Of a stretch of DNA of 28,095 bases, positions 8,191 through 16,463 are shown piece by piece. The DNA is taken from the NCBI GenBank assembly GCA_963825765.1, contig CAWGUU010000005.1:1-28095 (forward strand), read 5' to 3'. Source of the DNA: CAWGUU01 sp963825765 (lineage in GTDB: Bacteria > Actinomycetota > Acidimicrobiia > Acidimicrobiales > AC-14). The position numbers were made by a program, and so were the translations under genes. Position 1 is the stretch's first letter; every line of letters starts with the position of its first letter. A model generated the notes under the pieces. That model made no database searches, was not told the DNA's origin, and worked only from the letters and a program-made list of their open reading frames with translations.

Positions 8191-9695
8191 CTCCGCAGGT
8201 GCGGCTCCCGTGCTTGCCTCCACGCATACCACCATTCCCGCCTCGAAACGTCGGCCTCGACCCGTTCGAGGGCGATCAGCTCCCCGGCCACGAGCTTGGA
8301 GACGTCGGCTGCCTCGGCGGCCTCCCGCAGCCATCCCTCCGCCACCACCGCGTCCTGGTGGTCGCCGAGCACGCCCTGCACCTCGGCCACCGCCTTGGCC
8401 ATGTCCTTGGCCGGCTTGCCGATCACCGGCGCCACCGCCTCGACGGCGTACCGGCAGGCCTTGGCCTGGATGCGGACGTTGTGCAGCTCCTCGTCGACCG
8501 GGGGGTCCCCGAGCGCGGAGACGGCGCGGGCCAGCTTCTTCCACGGCTTGCGGACGAGGTTGGGCAGGAGCGTCGCCGCCTTCTGGTCGGCCTCGGGCAG
8601 CAGCGGGGGGTCCTGGGCGGCCGCCACCAGCCGGTCGAGCAGCTCCACGTAGCGGGGGCCGGACATGGCCTCGAGCAGCTCGGCCCTGCCCGTCTCCCGC
8701 TGGTGGGCCAACCGCCGCACCAGCGTGGCCGCCCCGGGGGCGTCGGCCTCGGCCAGGGACGCCACCTGGCGTCGGAGCCGTTCGAGCAGGACGTCGGCGT
8801 CGCGCACCTCACCCAGCGCGCCGCCCAGCCACCGCAGTTCGGTGCGCATCTCCTCCAGCCACTCCGGGTCGAGCAGGGACCTGAACGTCTTGAGGTCGGA
8901 GCGGAGCCGGCGGGTGCCCACCCGCGCCTGGTGGACGTCCTCGGGGTCGTCGCCGATGCGGACACCGGCGTCGTGGCGGAGGATGCGGATGACCGAAGCG
9001 GTGATGGCCGAGCGCACCACGTCGGCGGCGGTGGCGTCGTCGGGCAGGTCCTGGGCGACGAGCTCGGGCGGCTGCCGGGCCCTGGCCCCGAGCGCCCGCA
9101 CCACCTTCGAGATCGGCTCGACCTCGCCCGCACCGGCGGCGAGGAGGGCGTCCACCACGGCTGCCATCAGGGCCGGGTCGGCGCCTTGGTCGACCTCGAC
9201 CTCGAGCTCGCGGAAGCGGCTGGCCAGGTGCGTGCCCTCGAAGACCGAGACCTCGTCGTCGACGACCTCGGCCAGCCGCTGGCCCTCGGCGTCGAGCAGC
9301 TCGAACCCTCGCCGGCGGGTGCGGAGCCGGGCCGACGCCACCAGCGGGGCCCTCCGGGCGTAGGCCCTCACCAGGTTGCCGGCCTCGGCCGGGACCGGCC
9401 CGGCGGCCGCGGCCGGGAAGGTGATCTCCCGCCTCACGAGGGCGGGGCCGTCCTCTCCCTCGGCCAGCTTCCCGTCTGCCAGTTTGACCGTCCACCCCGT
9501 GCCGTCGCCGGTGCGGTAGCGGAGGCTGGCGCCCCAGCGGGCCAGGCGCAGGTCGGCGGTGTCGTAGTAGGTGGCCTCCAGCACCCGCTCCGGGAACGGC
9601 CTGGCCGTCACCCCGTCGAGGACGCCGGTGAGGTCGGGCAGGGCGAAGCCGGCCCACGCCGCCAGCTTGGTCTCGGTCTCCGTTGCTGCCTTCAT
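8178..9695 (-). CDS. CYTH-CHAD domain protein (polyphosphate-associated)
   Basis: The N-terminal CYTH domain opens with its ExExK signature (ETETK, residues 6-10) and continues to about residue 200; such domains act on triphosphate compounds with divalent metal. The C-terminal CHAD domain, about 220-505, is a helical bundle rich in conserved His, Arg and Lys: VHQARVGTRRLRSDL near 252, LHNVRIQAKACRYAVE near 400, LGDHQDAVV near 442. CHAD domains are known to bind polyphosphate and often localise to its granules. The gene lies 30 bases after ppk on the same strand, which fits. ATG 9695 was preferred over GTG 9713 because the ExExK motif then lies close to the start and a GAGAG site precedes it. 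Confidence 0.88.
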   Translation of the reverse strand: MKAATETETKLAAWAGFALPDLTGVLDGVTARPFPERVLEATYYDTADLRLARWGASLRYRTGDGTGWTVKLADGKLAEGEDGPALVRREITFPAAAAGPVPAEAGNLVRAYARRAPLVASARLRTRRRGFELLDAEGQRLAEVVDDEVSVFEGTHLASRFRELEVEVDQGADPALMAAVVDALLAAGAGEVEPISKVVRALGARARQPPELVAQDLPDDATAADVVRSAITASVIRILRHDAGVRIGDDPEDVHQARVGTRRLRSDLKTFRSLLDPEWLEEMRTELRWLGGALGEVRDADVLLERLRRQVASLAEADAPGAATLVRRLAHQRETGRAELLEAMSGPRYVELLDRLVAAAQDPPLLPEADQKAATLLPNLVRKPWKKLARAVSALGDPPVDEELHNVRIQAKACRYAVEAVAPVIGKPAKDMAKAVAEVQGVLGDHQDAVVAEGWLREAAEAADVSKLVAGELIALERVEADVSRREWWYAWRQAREPHLRRWLK

Positions 9696-9725
9696 GTGGC
9701 TGCTCTCATGCACCTGGCCGCGGCG

Positions 9726-11896
9726 TCACGCCATCAGGCTGGGCGTGGCCCTCGCCTTGCGCTCGGGGTCGCGGCGGGCCCGGGCGAGGGTCAGCTCCTG
9801 CAGCCGGTCGTGGGTGTTGAAGCCCCGGCCCGGAGGCACGTGGCGCCACTCGCCGTCGGGGCCCAGCTCCCAGGCCAGCGTGTCGTCGGCCAGGTCGACG
9901 TCGAGGATCTCCTGCAGCCGGGCGGTGAGGGCAGGATCGCTCACCGGCGTGACCGCCTCCACCCGCCGGTCCAGGTTCCGAGGCATGAGGTCGGCGGAGC
10001 CGATGTAGTAGTGCCGCTCGTCGCGCCCGCCGAAGGCGAAGATGCGCGAGTGCTCCAGGTAGCGGCCCACGATCGACCGCACCTTGATGTTCTCCGACAG
10101 TCCGGGGACACCGGGGCGCAGGCAGCAGATGCCTCGCACGATCAGGTCGATCTTCACGCCACCGGACGAGGCCTCGTACAGGGCGGAGATCAGGTCCCAG
10201 TCCACGAGGCTGTTCATCTTCATCACGATCCGCCCGGCGCCCTCGGGGGCGTTGACCTCGTTGCGGATGAGCTCGGTGAGGCGGGTGCGCAGCGACGTGG
10301 TGGCCACCAGCAGGCGCTTGTACTGGACGTGGCGGCTGTAGCCGGTGAGGAAGTTGAACAGGTGGGTCAGGTCCGAGCACAGGTCGGGGTCGGCCGACAG
10401 GAGCCCGATGTCCTCGTACAGCCGGGCGGTCGTGGAGTTGTAGTTGCCGGTGCCCACGTGGCAGTAGCGGCGGAGACCGTCGGCCTCCTCCCGCACCACC
10501 AGGGCCGTCTTGGTGTGGGTCTTGAGCCCGACGAGCCCGTAGACGACGTGCACGCCGGCGTGCTCCAAAGCCCTCGCCCAGGCGATGTTGGCCTTCTCGT
10601 CGAACCGGGCCTTGAGCTCGACCAGCACCACCACCTGCTTGCCGGCCTCGGCCGCGTCGATCAGGGCCTTGACGATGGCGCTGTCGCCGGACGTGCGGTA
10701 GAGGGTCTGCTTGATGGCCAGGACGTTGGGGTCGGCGGCGGACTGGCGGATGAATGCCTCGGTGGAGGCCGTGAACGACTCGTAGGGGTGGTGCACGACG
10801 ACGTCGCGGCGCCGCAGGACGGCGAAGATGTCCTCGCCCGGCTCGTCGATGCTGGCCAGGGCCGGGGGCACGACGGGTATCCACGGCTCGTCCTTCAGGT
10901 CAGGCCGGTCGAGGCCGTGCAGGGCCCACAGGTCCCCGAGGTCGAGGAGGCCCTCCGTCTCGTACACGTCGCTGTCACGAAGGTCGAGCTCGTGGGTCAG
11001 CAGCTCCCGGACGTCGTCCGGCATGGTGCTGTCGACCTCGAGGCGGACCGCGTTGCCGAAGCGCCGGCGCCGCAGCTCCATGTCGATCGCCTCCAGCAGG
11101 TCGTCGGCGTCGGTCTCCTCGATGTCGAGGTCGGCGTTGCGGGTGACCCGGAACGCGCAGTGGGACTCGATCTCCATGCCGGGAAACAGCACGTCGAGCC
11201 GGGCGGCGACGACCTGCTCGATCGGGATCAGGCGCTGCTTGTCGGGCACCGCGATGAAGCGTGGGAGCAGGGGCGGCATCTTGATCCTGGCGAATCGGCG
11301 CTCCCCGCTGCGGGGGTTGCGGACCACCACGGCGAGGTTCAGGGACAGGCTCGAGATGTGGGGGAAGGGATGGCCGGGGTCGACCGCGAGGGGCGTGAGC
11401 ACAGGGAAGATCCGGGTCTCGAAGATGTCGACCAGGTAGGCGCGGTCGTCCTCGTCGAGGGACTCCCAGTCGGAGAGGGCGATGCCGGCCTCGGCCAGGG
11501 CGGGAACGACGCCTTTGGCGAAGATCTCTTCCTGCCGGTCGAGCAGCGCAGCCACCTGGGTGCTGATGAGGCGGAGCTGCTCCGAGGGTGTCAGCCCGTC
11601 GGGCGACGTGCCGCCGATCTTGGCGTCCTGCTGCTCCTTCAGCAGGGCCACCCGGACCTGGAAGAACTCGTCGAGGTTGCTGCTGAAGATGGCGAGGAAC
11701 TTGACCCGCTCGAGCACCGGGGCGCGGGCGTCGTCGGCCAGGGCGAGGACCCGGCCGTTGAAGTCCAGCCACGACAGCTCCCGGTTGAGGTAGGGAGAGT
11801 CGATCGGTGCGCGGGGAACTCGCGCAGGACTCCGGCGGTGCCAGGTTGCGAGGCCTCCTCCGCTTGGTGCGATGAGGACGGTGCGGGGTGCGTCAT
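9726..11896 (-). CDS. ppk: Polyphosphate kinase 1 (apparent frameshift in the first ~35 codons)
   Basis: Ppk1 makes polyphosphate from ATP reversibly. The family is clear: YLNRELSWLDFNGRVLALA near the start, KQTLYRTSGDSAIVKALIDAA, and the two catalytic His motifs, YCHVGTGNYNSTTARLYED and YLEHSRIFAFGG followed by YYIGSADLMPRNLDRRVE. The frame carrying these motifs has no ATG or GTG near the expected start. In another frame an ATG at 11896 has a strong GAGGGAG site 7 bases ahead and codes a polar N-terminus (MTHPAPSSSHQAEEAS). A single-base error between about 11795 and 11890 would join the two. It heads the ppk, CYTH-CHAD, Nudix, SixA and ppx series. The same-strand frame extending to 12914 is a shadow of surE. 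Confidence 0.92.
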
Positions 11897-11979
11897 GTTG
11901 AGCTCCCTCGGGGTCGCCGCGACATGGGGCTCGGGGCGCTACTGGCCCGTATGGAGCGAAGTCGCCCTGATCATCGTAC

Positions 11980-11998
11980 TTGTCGTGGCACACGATAA
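11980..11998. promoter_or_regulatory. Dyad between divergent ppk and surE
   Basis: TTGTCGTG-GCA-CACGATAA is a near-perfect inverted repeat: 7 of 8 arm positions pair around a 3-base spacer. It lies 84 bases upstream of the ppk start and about 110-190 upstream of the surE start options, a suitable place for an operator acting on either gene. I do not recognise the regulator. Confidence 0.4.
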
Positions 11999-12031
11999 AC
12001 GGTGCCTGGCCGGCGATGCATGGGAGCGTTC

Positions 12032-12053
12032 TCTTCACGCGGTGTTCAGCTCC
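12032..12053 (+). promoter_or_regulatory. Possible PHO box facing surE
   Basis: TCTTCACGCGG (12032-12042) and TGTTCAGCTCC (12043-12053) have TTCA cores exactly 11 bases apart and point toward surE. The match after the core is poorer than at the other boxes, so this one is tentative. Confidence 0.35.
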
Positions 12054-12183
12054 CCTCCGGCCACCGGTCATGGGGAGGTCACTTCGGCGGCGCAGACTCC
12101 TCGCCATGGCCGTCACGCTGATCCGGGCACTTCCCCCCACGACCGGGGCACACGACGGCCAGGGTCGAGACCGGCACCCTTCG

Positions 12184-12993
12184 GTGGTCCCCACGGTGCT
12201 GGTCACCAACGACGACGGCATCGGCGCCCCGGGCCTCGCGGCGCTGGCGAGGGCGGCAGCGCGGATCGGGGATGTGGTCGTGGCGGCGCCGGTCGAGGAC
12301 CGCAGCGGCAGCGGTGCAGCCGTCAGCCCGGCGTGGCTGGAGGAGGGCATCCTCGTTTCCAGGGTCGACATCGATGGCGTCGATGCGCCTTCGTACTCGG
12401 TGCACGGCCCGCCGGCGCTGGCCGTGATGGCCGGGCTGTCGGGAGCGCTCGGCGCTGCGCCTCGGATCGTCGTCTCCGGCATCAACCGCGGGTCCAACAC
12501 CGGGCTCGGCGTGCTGCACTCGGGCACGGTCGGTGCCGCCCTCACGGCTGGCAACCTGCGGGTGTCGGCGCTCGCCGTCAGCCTGGCATCGAGCCAGCCT
12601 CGGTGCTGGGCGACCGCGGTCGACGTGGCCGCAGCGGCGATGGGTTGGCTGCTGCGAGCCCCGGCGGGCACCGTGCTGAACGTGAACGTGCCCGACGTGC
12701 CCACGCTGGAGGTCACCGGCGTGCGCGAGGCGCCGCTGGCACACGTAAGCACGGTCCAGGCCCCGCTGGCCGGCCTGCGAGCGGGTGATATGGGCCGGCT
12801 GCACCTCAGGATCTCCGCTCCGGGCGACGTCGCGGACATCCGCAGCGATGCAACCCTCCTGGCCGCCGGATACGTGACCGCCTCGTGCATCGTCGGTCCC
12901 CGCGTCAGCGGCAAGACGGGCGTGGCCGAAGCACTCCGGGCCGGCGTCAGGTCCCCCCGCCGGAACCGGGCCGGGGCGACAGCCGGCGTCTGA
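12184..12993 (+). CDS. surE: SurE 5'/3'-nucleotidase
   Basis: SurE is a metal-dependent phosphatase of nucleoside monophosphates; the E. coli enzyme also shortens polyphosphate, which fits the neighbourhood. Motifs present are VTNDDGIGAPG with the metal-binding Asp pair, DRSGSGAAVS, SVHGPPA, SGINRGSNTG and HSGTVGAA. The GTG at 12184 places the Asp pair near residues 10-11 as in the family and gives 269 residues. In-frame ATGs at 12106 and 12070 would add an Arg-rich leader of doubtful value. None of the options has a convincing ribosome site. The gene is divergent from ppk and converges on the response-regulator gene, with a hairpin between them. Confidence 0.88.
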   Translation: MVPTVLVTNDDGIGAPGLAALARAAARIGDVVVAAPVEDRSGSGAAVSPAWLEEGILVSRVDIDGVDAPSYSVHGPPALAVMAGLSGALGAAPRIVVSGINRGSNTGLGVLHSGTVGAALTAGNLRVSALAVSLASSQPRCWATAVDVAAAAMGWLLRAPAGTVLNVNVPDVPTLEVTGVREAPLAHVSTVQAPLAGLRAGDMGRLHLRISAPGDVADIRSDATLLAAGYVTASCIVGPRVSGKTGVAEALRAGVRSPRRNRAGATAGV

Positions 12994-13023
12994 ACCGTCT
13001 CCTGGACCCGGACTCCTCCTGGG

Positions 13024-13064
13024 ACCGGGCCTGCGCCGATCCACGACCCCGGCGCAGGCCCGGT
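13024..13064 (+). terminator. Hairpin terminator after surE
   Basis: A perfect 14-base inverted repeat, ACCGGGCCTGCGCC (13024-13037) and GGCGCAGGCCCGGT (13051-13064), encloses a 13-base loop 31 bases after the surE stop. No T-run follows, as is common in GC-rich actinobacteria. It could serve transcripts from both sides. Confidence 0.7.
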
Positions 13065-13087
13065 CGCCGGTAGGTCTCGATCCGGAG

Positions 13088-13134
13088 GTGAGAGTGCAAG
13101 AAAGTCGGTATATGCGACCTTTCTGCACTCTCAC
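13088..13134. repeat. Dispersed palindromic element, copy 1
   Basis: The left arm begins GTGAGAGTGCAAGAAAGTCG and the right arm is CGACCTTTCTGCACTCTCAC, separated by GTATATG. The arms pair almost completely, with one base bulged in each. It lies 40 bases beyond the regulator gene stop (13174) and 94 bases beyond surE. A close relative lies at 20149-20194. It could act as a bidirectional terminator, but the conservation of the sequence itself between copies points to a dispersed repeat family. Confidence 0.8.
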
Positions 13135-13173
13135 GGTGCCCCGGGGTGTGGTGAGGCTCGGACGAGCCTCGGC

Positions 13174-13902
13174 TCAGACTCGCGTTGGCTTCTCGTAGCG
13201 GTAGCCGAGGCCCCGGATGGTGGTGATCCGGCTGGGCCGCGACGGGTTGTCCTCGATCTTGGCGCGCAGTCGTTTGACGTGGACGTCGAGGGTCTTGGTG
13301 TCGCCGACGTAGTTGGGGCCCCAGATCCTGTCGATGAGGGTGTCGCGGGTGAGCACCCGGCCGGCGTTGGCCAGCAGCAGCTCCAGCAGCTCGAACTCGC
13401 GCAGCGGCAGGGCCACCTCGCCGTTGCGGACCGTCACGCGATGGCGTTCCGGGTCGAGCGTGACGTCGCCGACCTCGAGCACCTCGGACGACTCGTCCTC
13501 CTCGACCTCGGGTCCCGAGGTGGCCCGCCGCAGCACCGCCCGGACCCTCGCCACCAGCTCCCGCAGGCGGTACGGCTTGGTGACGTAGTCGTCGGCACCG
13601 ACCTCGAGACCCACCACGGCGTCGACCTCGGAGTCCTTGGCCGTCACCATGATGATCGGGATCGTCGAACGGGCCCGGATGTGGCGGCACACGTCGATGC
13701 CCGAGACCCGGGGCAGCATGAGGTCGAGCAGGACGACGTCGGGCCGCTCCGCGTCGAACAGCTCCAGCGCCTCGGCCCCGTCGCGGGCCACCCGTACCGC
13801 GAACCCCTCACGGCTCAGGCCGAGGCTCAGGGCCTCCACGAAGGACTCCTCGTCCTCGACCACGAGCACGGTGGGACGGGAGTCGTTCAGCGGAGCGCTC
13901 AC
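13174..13902 (-). CDS. regX3: Phosphate response regulator, RegX3/PhoB type
   Basis: This 242-residue OmpR-family regulator has a receiver domain at about residues 10-125: acidic pocket VEDEE, phosphorylation-site Asp in VVLLDLMLP, conserved Lys in DDYVTKPY. A winged-helix DNA-binding domain follows at about 145-240 (REFELLELLLANAGRVLTRDTLIDRIWG and VHVKRLRAKIE). It matches mycobacterial RegX3, which binds TTCACC-type PHO boxes and controls pst genes; the boxes in this window are its likely targets. The GTG start lies in a GTGA overlap with the kinase stop, so translation is coupled. A palindromic element and a hairpin lie downstream. Confidence 0.92.
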   Translation of the reverse strand: MSAPLNDSRPTVLVVEDEESFVEALSLGLSREGFAVRVARDGAEALELFDAERPDVVLLDLMLPRVSGIDVCRHIRARSTIPIIMVTAKDSEVDAVVGLEVGADDYVTKPYRLRELVARVRAVLRRATSGPEVEEDESSEVLEVGDVTLDPERHRVTVRNGEVALPLREFELLELLLANAGRVLTRDTLIDRIWGPNYVGDTKTLDVHVKRLRAKIEDNPSRPSRITTIRGLGYRYEKPTRV

Positions 13903-14958
13903 CGAGGAGGGTCCGTCTCGGAGGTGTCGGCCAGGGGGAGCCGTAGTGTGAACGTGGAGCCCTCGCCCTCGCGGGAGCGGACGCGCACGTCGCCGCCGTG
14001 GTTGGTGGCGACGTGGCGGACGATGGCCAGCCCGAGACCCGTGCCCCCTGTCTCCCGGCTGCGGGCCCGGTCGACACGGTAGAAGCGCTCGAAGATCCGC
14101 TCGAGGTCCTTGGCCGGGATGCCGATGCCCTGGTCGCGGACGGCGAGGCGGACCCAGCCGCCGGACCGGCTGCTCGTGACCTCGACCTTGGAGCCCGGCT
14201 CCGAGTACTTCACCGCGTTGTCGAGCAGGTTGGCGACGGCCGAGACCAGCTGGCGCTCGTCGCCCCGTACCAGGGGCGCCGGATCGGCCCGGGTCACCAC
14301 GATGTCGACGTCGCGCTCGGCGGGCCACGGGCAGGACGCGGTCGGCGGCGGTGTCGTTGACGCCGTTGATGTCGACCAGCTCCTCGGTGAGCACGCCCTC
14401 GGCCTCGATGCGCGACAGGTCGAGGAGGTCCTCGATCAGGCGTCCCGCCCGCTCCGCCTCGGTGGTGATGTGGCTCACGAGCCTGCTGGTGACGGCCGGG
14501 TCGTCCTCCACCGCCAACGCCTCGGCGAGCACGGCCAGGGCTCCGATCGGCGTCCGCAGCTCGTGGCTGACGTTGGCGGCGAAGTCGCGCCGGACCGCCT
14601 CCAGCCGCCGGCGCTCGGAGATGTCCTCGACGAAGGCGATCGTGCCCAGCGCCTGGCCGTCGCTGTCGAGGGGGACGGCGGTGACGTCGAGGGTACGGGG
14701 CGGGGGCCCGTGCAGGACGAGGGTCTCACTGGCGGGCCCCCCTGAGCCGGTCTCGGCGACCAGGCGCTCGACGGTGGCCGCCACCAGCGCCGCGACCTGG
14801 CGGTTCGACTCGAGCTCGCCGTGCTGGCGGTTGTGCAGGACCAGCGTCCCGGTCTCGTCGTAGATCAGGACGGCGAGGGTCAGGGCGTCGAGAGCCCGGC
14901 GCATGCGCACCGTCTCGGAAAGGGCGGCGGCGGCGATACCCCGGGCCTCGCGCACCAT
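13899..14958 (-). CDS. senX3: SenX3/PhoR-type histidine kinase without membrane helices (frameshift near 14318-14335)
   Basis: The product has a PAS-like sensor region (ALTLAVLIYDETGTLVLHNRQ to GTIAFVEDISERRR), a HisKA domain with the phospho-accepting His in FAANVSHELRTPIG, and a HATPase domain with NLLDNAVKYSE, DQGIGIP and GGTGLGLAIV. The HATPase half is one frame off: the segment AERDVDIVVTRADPAPLV picks up where NDTAADRVLPVA leaves off, implying a single-base error. The mycobacterial homologue begins with two membrane helices; here none precede the PAS region. ATG 14958 is the first in-frame ATG, but the gene may begin further upstream, at CTG 15003 or at ATG 15030 in another frame. Residues encoded there are polar, so no helix is added. 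Confidence 0.88.
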
Positions 14959-15051
14959 GCGCTCGGCCTCGTCGGAGCGGTGGCGGCGAAGTGGTGTGCT
15001 CAGCGGTGCCTCGGGTTGTCGGGGACCATGAACGCCAAGGTTAGGGAAGGG

Positions 15052-15104
15052 AATAGATCTGCCGCTGACCCGGCGGTGAACTCCGGGCGAACGGCGAGCG
15101 AACT
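15052..15104 (-). promoter_or_regulatory. PHO box and promoter of the kinase-regulator operon
   Basis: Minus-strand units AGTTCGCTCGC (15104-15094), CGTTCGCCCGG (15093-15083) and AGTTCACCGCC (15082-15072) form three perfectly phased 11-base repeats. TTCACC of the last unit (15080-15075) lies 17 bases from TCTATT (15057-15052), so it would double as the -35 of a normal promoter. This arrangement implies autoregulation. Transcription would start near 15045. Confidence 0.75.
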
Positions 15105-15162
15105 CCACAAGCCCACCCTCCGACCCTACGTCAGTACACTCCGTGACATCGGTGCGTGTGCT

Positions 15163-15717
15163 GTGCGGCGACTGACGGCGGGTGTGGCCGTCGTCCTTGC
15201 GTTGGTCCTCGCCGGCTGCGGCGGGTCGGACGACGACAAGAAGACCACCACATCCTCCAGCCGTCCCGGCACCTCGACGACGACCGACTCGACAGCCACC
15301 ACCGCCACGACGGCACCCGCGGCCACGACCGCCGCGGGCTCGGCCACGACAGCGGCCACGACGGCCACGACGGCCGCTACCGACGGTTCGCCCTCGGATA
15401 CCACCGCCTCCACCGCCCGCCCGGCGGCCTCGGTGGTCGTCACCCTGTACGCCCAGAAAGGCGAGATCCCGCCCGGCGAGACCCAGCCGTTGGAGGCGCC
15501 GGCATGGAAGGCCACCGGGGTCGGGTGGGACCCTGGCCACGTCGACATGATCGTCAAGCGGACCGACGGGCCCAGCGTGGTGCTCGACGTCGGGGCCGAG
15601 GCCGACGGCGACAGCCGGTTCGAGCGGATCTTCGTCGTCCTGGAGGTCGAGCCGGGCACGTACGCGGCCATCGCCTCCCAGGGTGGGAAGCAGGCCCAGG
15701 GCAGCTTCGCGCTTTAG
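15163..15717 (+). CDS. Thr/Ala-rich secreted lipoprotein of unknown function
   Basis: The 184-residue precursor has a short Arg-containing N-terminus, a hydrophobic core and a lipobox LVLAGC, so it is probably lipid-anchored outside the membrane. Residues from about 28 to 87 are a Thr/Ala/Ser linker. The last 95 residues form a small folded domain, starting VVVTLYAQKGEIPPGE and ending in QGSFAL; I recognise no family for it. The GTG at 15163 begins just ahead of the signal peptide. A -10-like TACACT lies at 15135-15140, with only a poor -35. It is divergent from the phosphate kinase gene; no PHO box faces it. Confidence 0.72.
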   Translation: MRRLTAGVAVVLALVLAGCGGSDDDKKTTTSSSRPGTSTTTDSTATTATTAPAATTAAGSATTAATTATTAATDGSPSDTTASTARPAASVVVTLYAQKGEIPPGETQPLEAPAWKATGVGWDPGHVDMIVKRTDGPSVVLDVGAEADGDSRFERIFVVLEVEPGTYAAIASQGGKQAQGSFAL

Positions 15718-15733
15718 ACGGGCGACTACGGAG

Positions 15734-15770
15734 TAGGTCATTCGACCTATCGAATAGGTCATTTGGCCTA
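15734..15770. promoter_or_regulatory. Tandem palindromic operator-like sites
   Basis: Two 16-base palindromes, TAGGTCATTCGACCTA (15734-15749) and TAGGTCATTTGGCCTA (15755-15770), are centred 21 bases apart, that is two helical turns. The middle arms also pair with each other around TCGAA, so four half-sites TAGGTC alternate in orientation. They lie 17-53 bases after the lipoprotein stop and 47-83 bases upstream of the small membrane ORF. I infer cooperative binding of a dimeric regulator; the regulator is unknown. Confidence 0.6.
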
Positions 15771-15816
15771 CAGGTGAGCGATCGACGTGCCGATACGGGG
15801 CGCGGAGGTGACGATA

Positions 15817-15942
15817 ATGCTCAAGGATCGCACCGACTTGCTGATGGCTTTCCTCGTCGTGCTGGGAATCTTCGTGGCCCTCCTGGCCGCGTTCCGGTAC
15901 ATGGGGATCCCGATCGACCTGTCCTTCCTCGCCCGTAACTGA
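15817..15942 (+). CDS. Small single-span membrane protein (41 aa)
   Basis: The ATG at 15817 is preceded 6-7 bases earlier by a near-perfect GGAGGTGA ribosome site. It encodes 41 residues: a charged start MLKDRTD, a hydrophobic helix LLMAFLVVLGIFVALLAAF, then RYMGIPIDLSFLARN. The helix length suits one membrane crossing. No family is recognised. The strong ribosome site, clean start and stop, and the tandem palindrome upstream together suggest a real, regulated gene. The 258 bases downstream (15943-16200) hold no other gene I can support. Confidence 0.6.
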   Translation: MLKDRTDLLMAFLVVLGIFVALLAAFRYMGIPIDLSFLARN

Positions 15943-16200
15943 CACGTCCGCCCACCGGCGACCCGGGCCTGGTCCGAGCCGCCGGGGTCGGCAACTCTGC
16001 CCGCCGACCGGGCAAGTCCGGGTACGGCCGTATCCACCTCGCATCCACCGGGCGCCCCGGGAGACCACACCGGTCACGGGGACCATCAGGTCATGTGCCG
16101 AGAACGGGACCGACCCAGTCGACGCCCCCGCCACCAGCCCCATGGTCATGGACTGGTTCGGGAACCAGCTCGAGCTCCCGACAGCGACCCTCGCGGGGTG

Positions 16201-16428
16201 CTGGCCGTGATCGAGCTGTCGGAGGCCAGCTACCGCAAGATGATCGAGAACCTGGCGTGGGCCGCCGGGTACAACGTGGTGGCGCTGCCGGTGGCTGCCG
16301 GGGCCTTCGCCCGGGCCGGCGTGAGCCTGGCGCCGGCAGTGGCGGCGGTGCCGATGCGCGCCTCGACCATCGTCGTCGTCCTCAACGCCCAGCTCCTCCG
16401 GCGGCTCGACCTACGCCGGTTGCGTTAG
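16201..16428 (+). pseudogene. C-terminal remnant of a heavy-metal P-type ATPase
   Basis: This frame reads LAVIELSEASYRKMIENLAWAAGYN and ends in ASTIVVVLNAQLLRRLDLRRLR. It is the last two membrane helices of a CopB-like P1B ATPase: the YRKMxxNLAWAxGYN helix and the closing LSTVVVALNAQLLRR-type helix. All ATP-binding and catalytic parts are missing, so it is a remnant about 75 residues long. The full-length CopA of this window has different residues in the same helices, so this comes from a second ATPase, not from duplication of copA. It lies directly upstream of csoR. Confidence 0.65.
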
Positions 16429-16463
16429 CGGTCGGCACGTCTCTCGCCACCAGTCAACAGTGT

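Noticed and set aside
8100..12788. A 4.7-kb open frame on the plus strand
   Set aside because: It lies antisense to the CYTH-CHAD and ppk genes, whose catalytic motifs are clear. Open antisense frames are usual in very GC-rich DNA, and the translation is low-complexity and without motifs.
11897..12914. A 340-residue N-terminal extension of Ppk
   Set aside because: It is antisense to surE and has no Ppk-like sequence. A strong ribosome site and ATG at 11894-11896 explain the start better, with a frameshift.
15028..15030. ATG on the minus strand with a 9-codon frame (MVPDNPRHR) as a leader peptide of the kinase operon
   Set aside because: It lacks a ribosome site; it is more likely the kinase start separated from its frame by another indel, though this cannot be shown.
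15245..15420. ACGACGGCC-type repeats as a CRISPR or satellite array
   Set aside because: The pattern is irregular and in frame with a Thr/Ala linker of the lipoprotein; no spacers are present.
16120..16210. A short plus-strand frame with MDWFGNQLELPTATLAGCWP
   Set aside because: It has no ribosome site or family resemblance and ends within the ATPase remnant, so there is no support for a gene.
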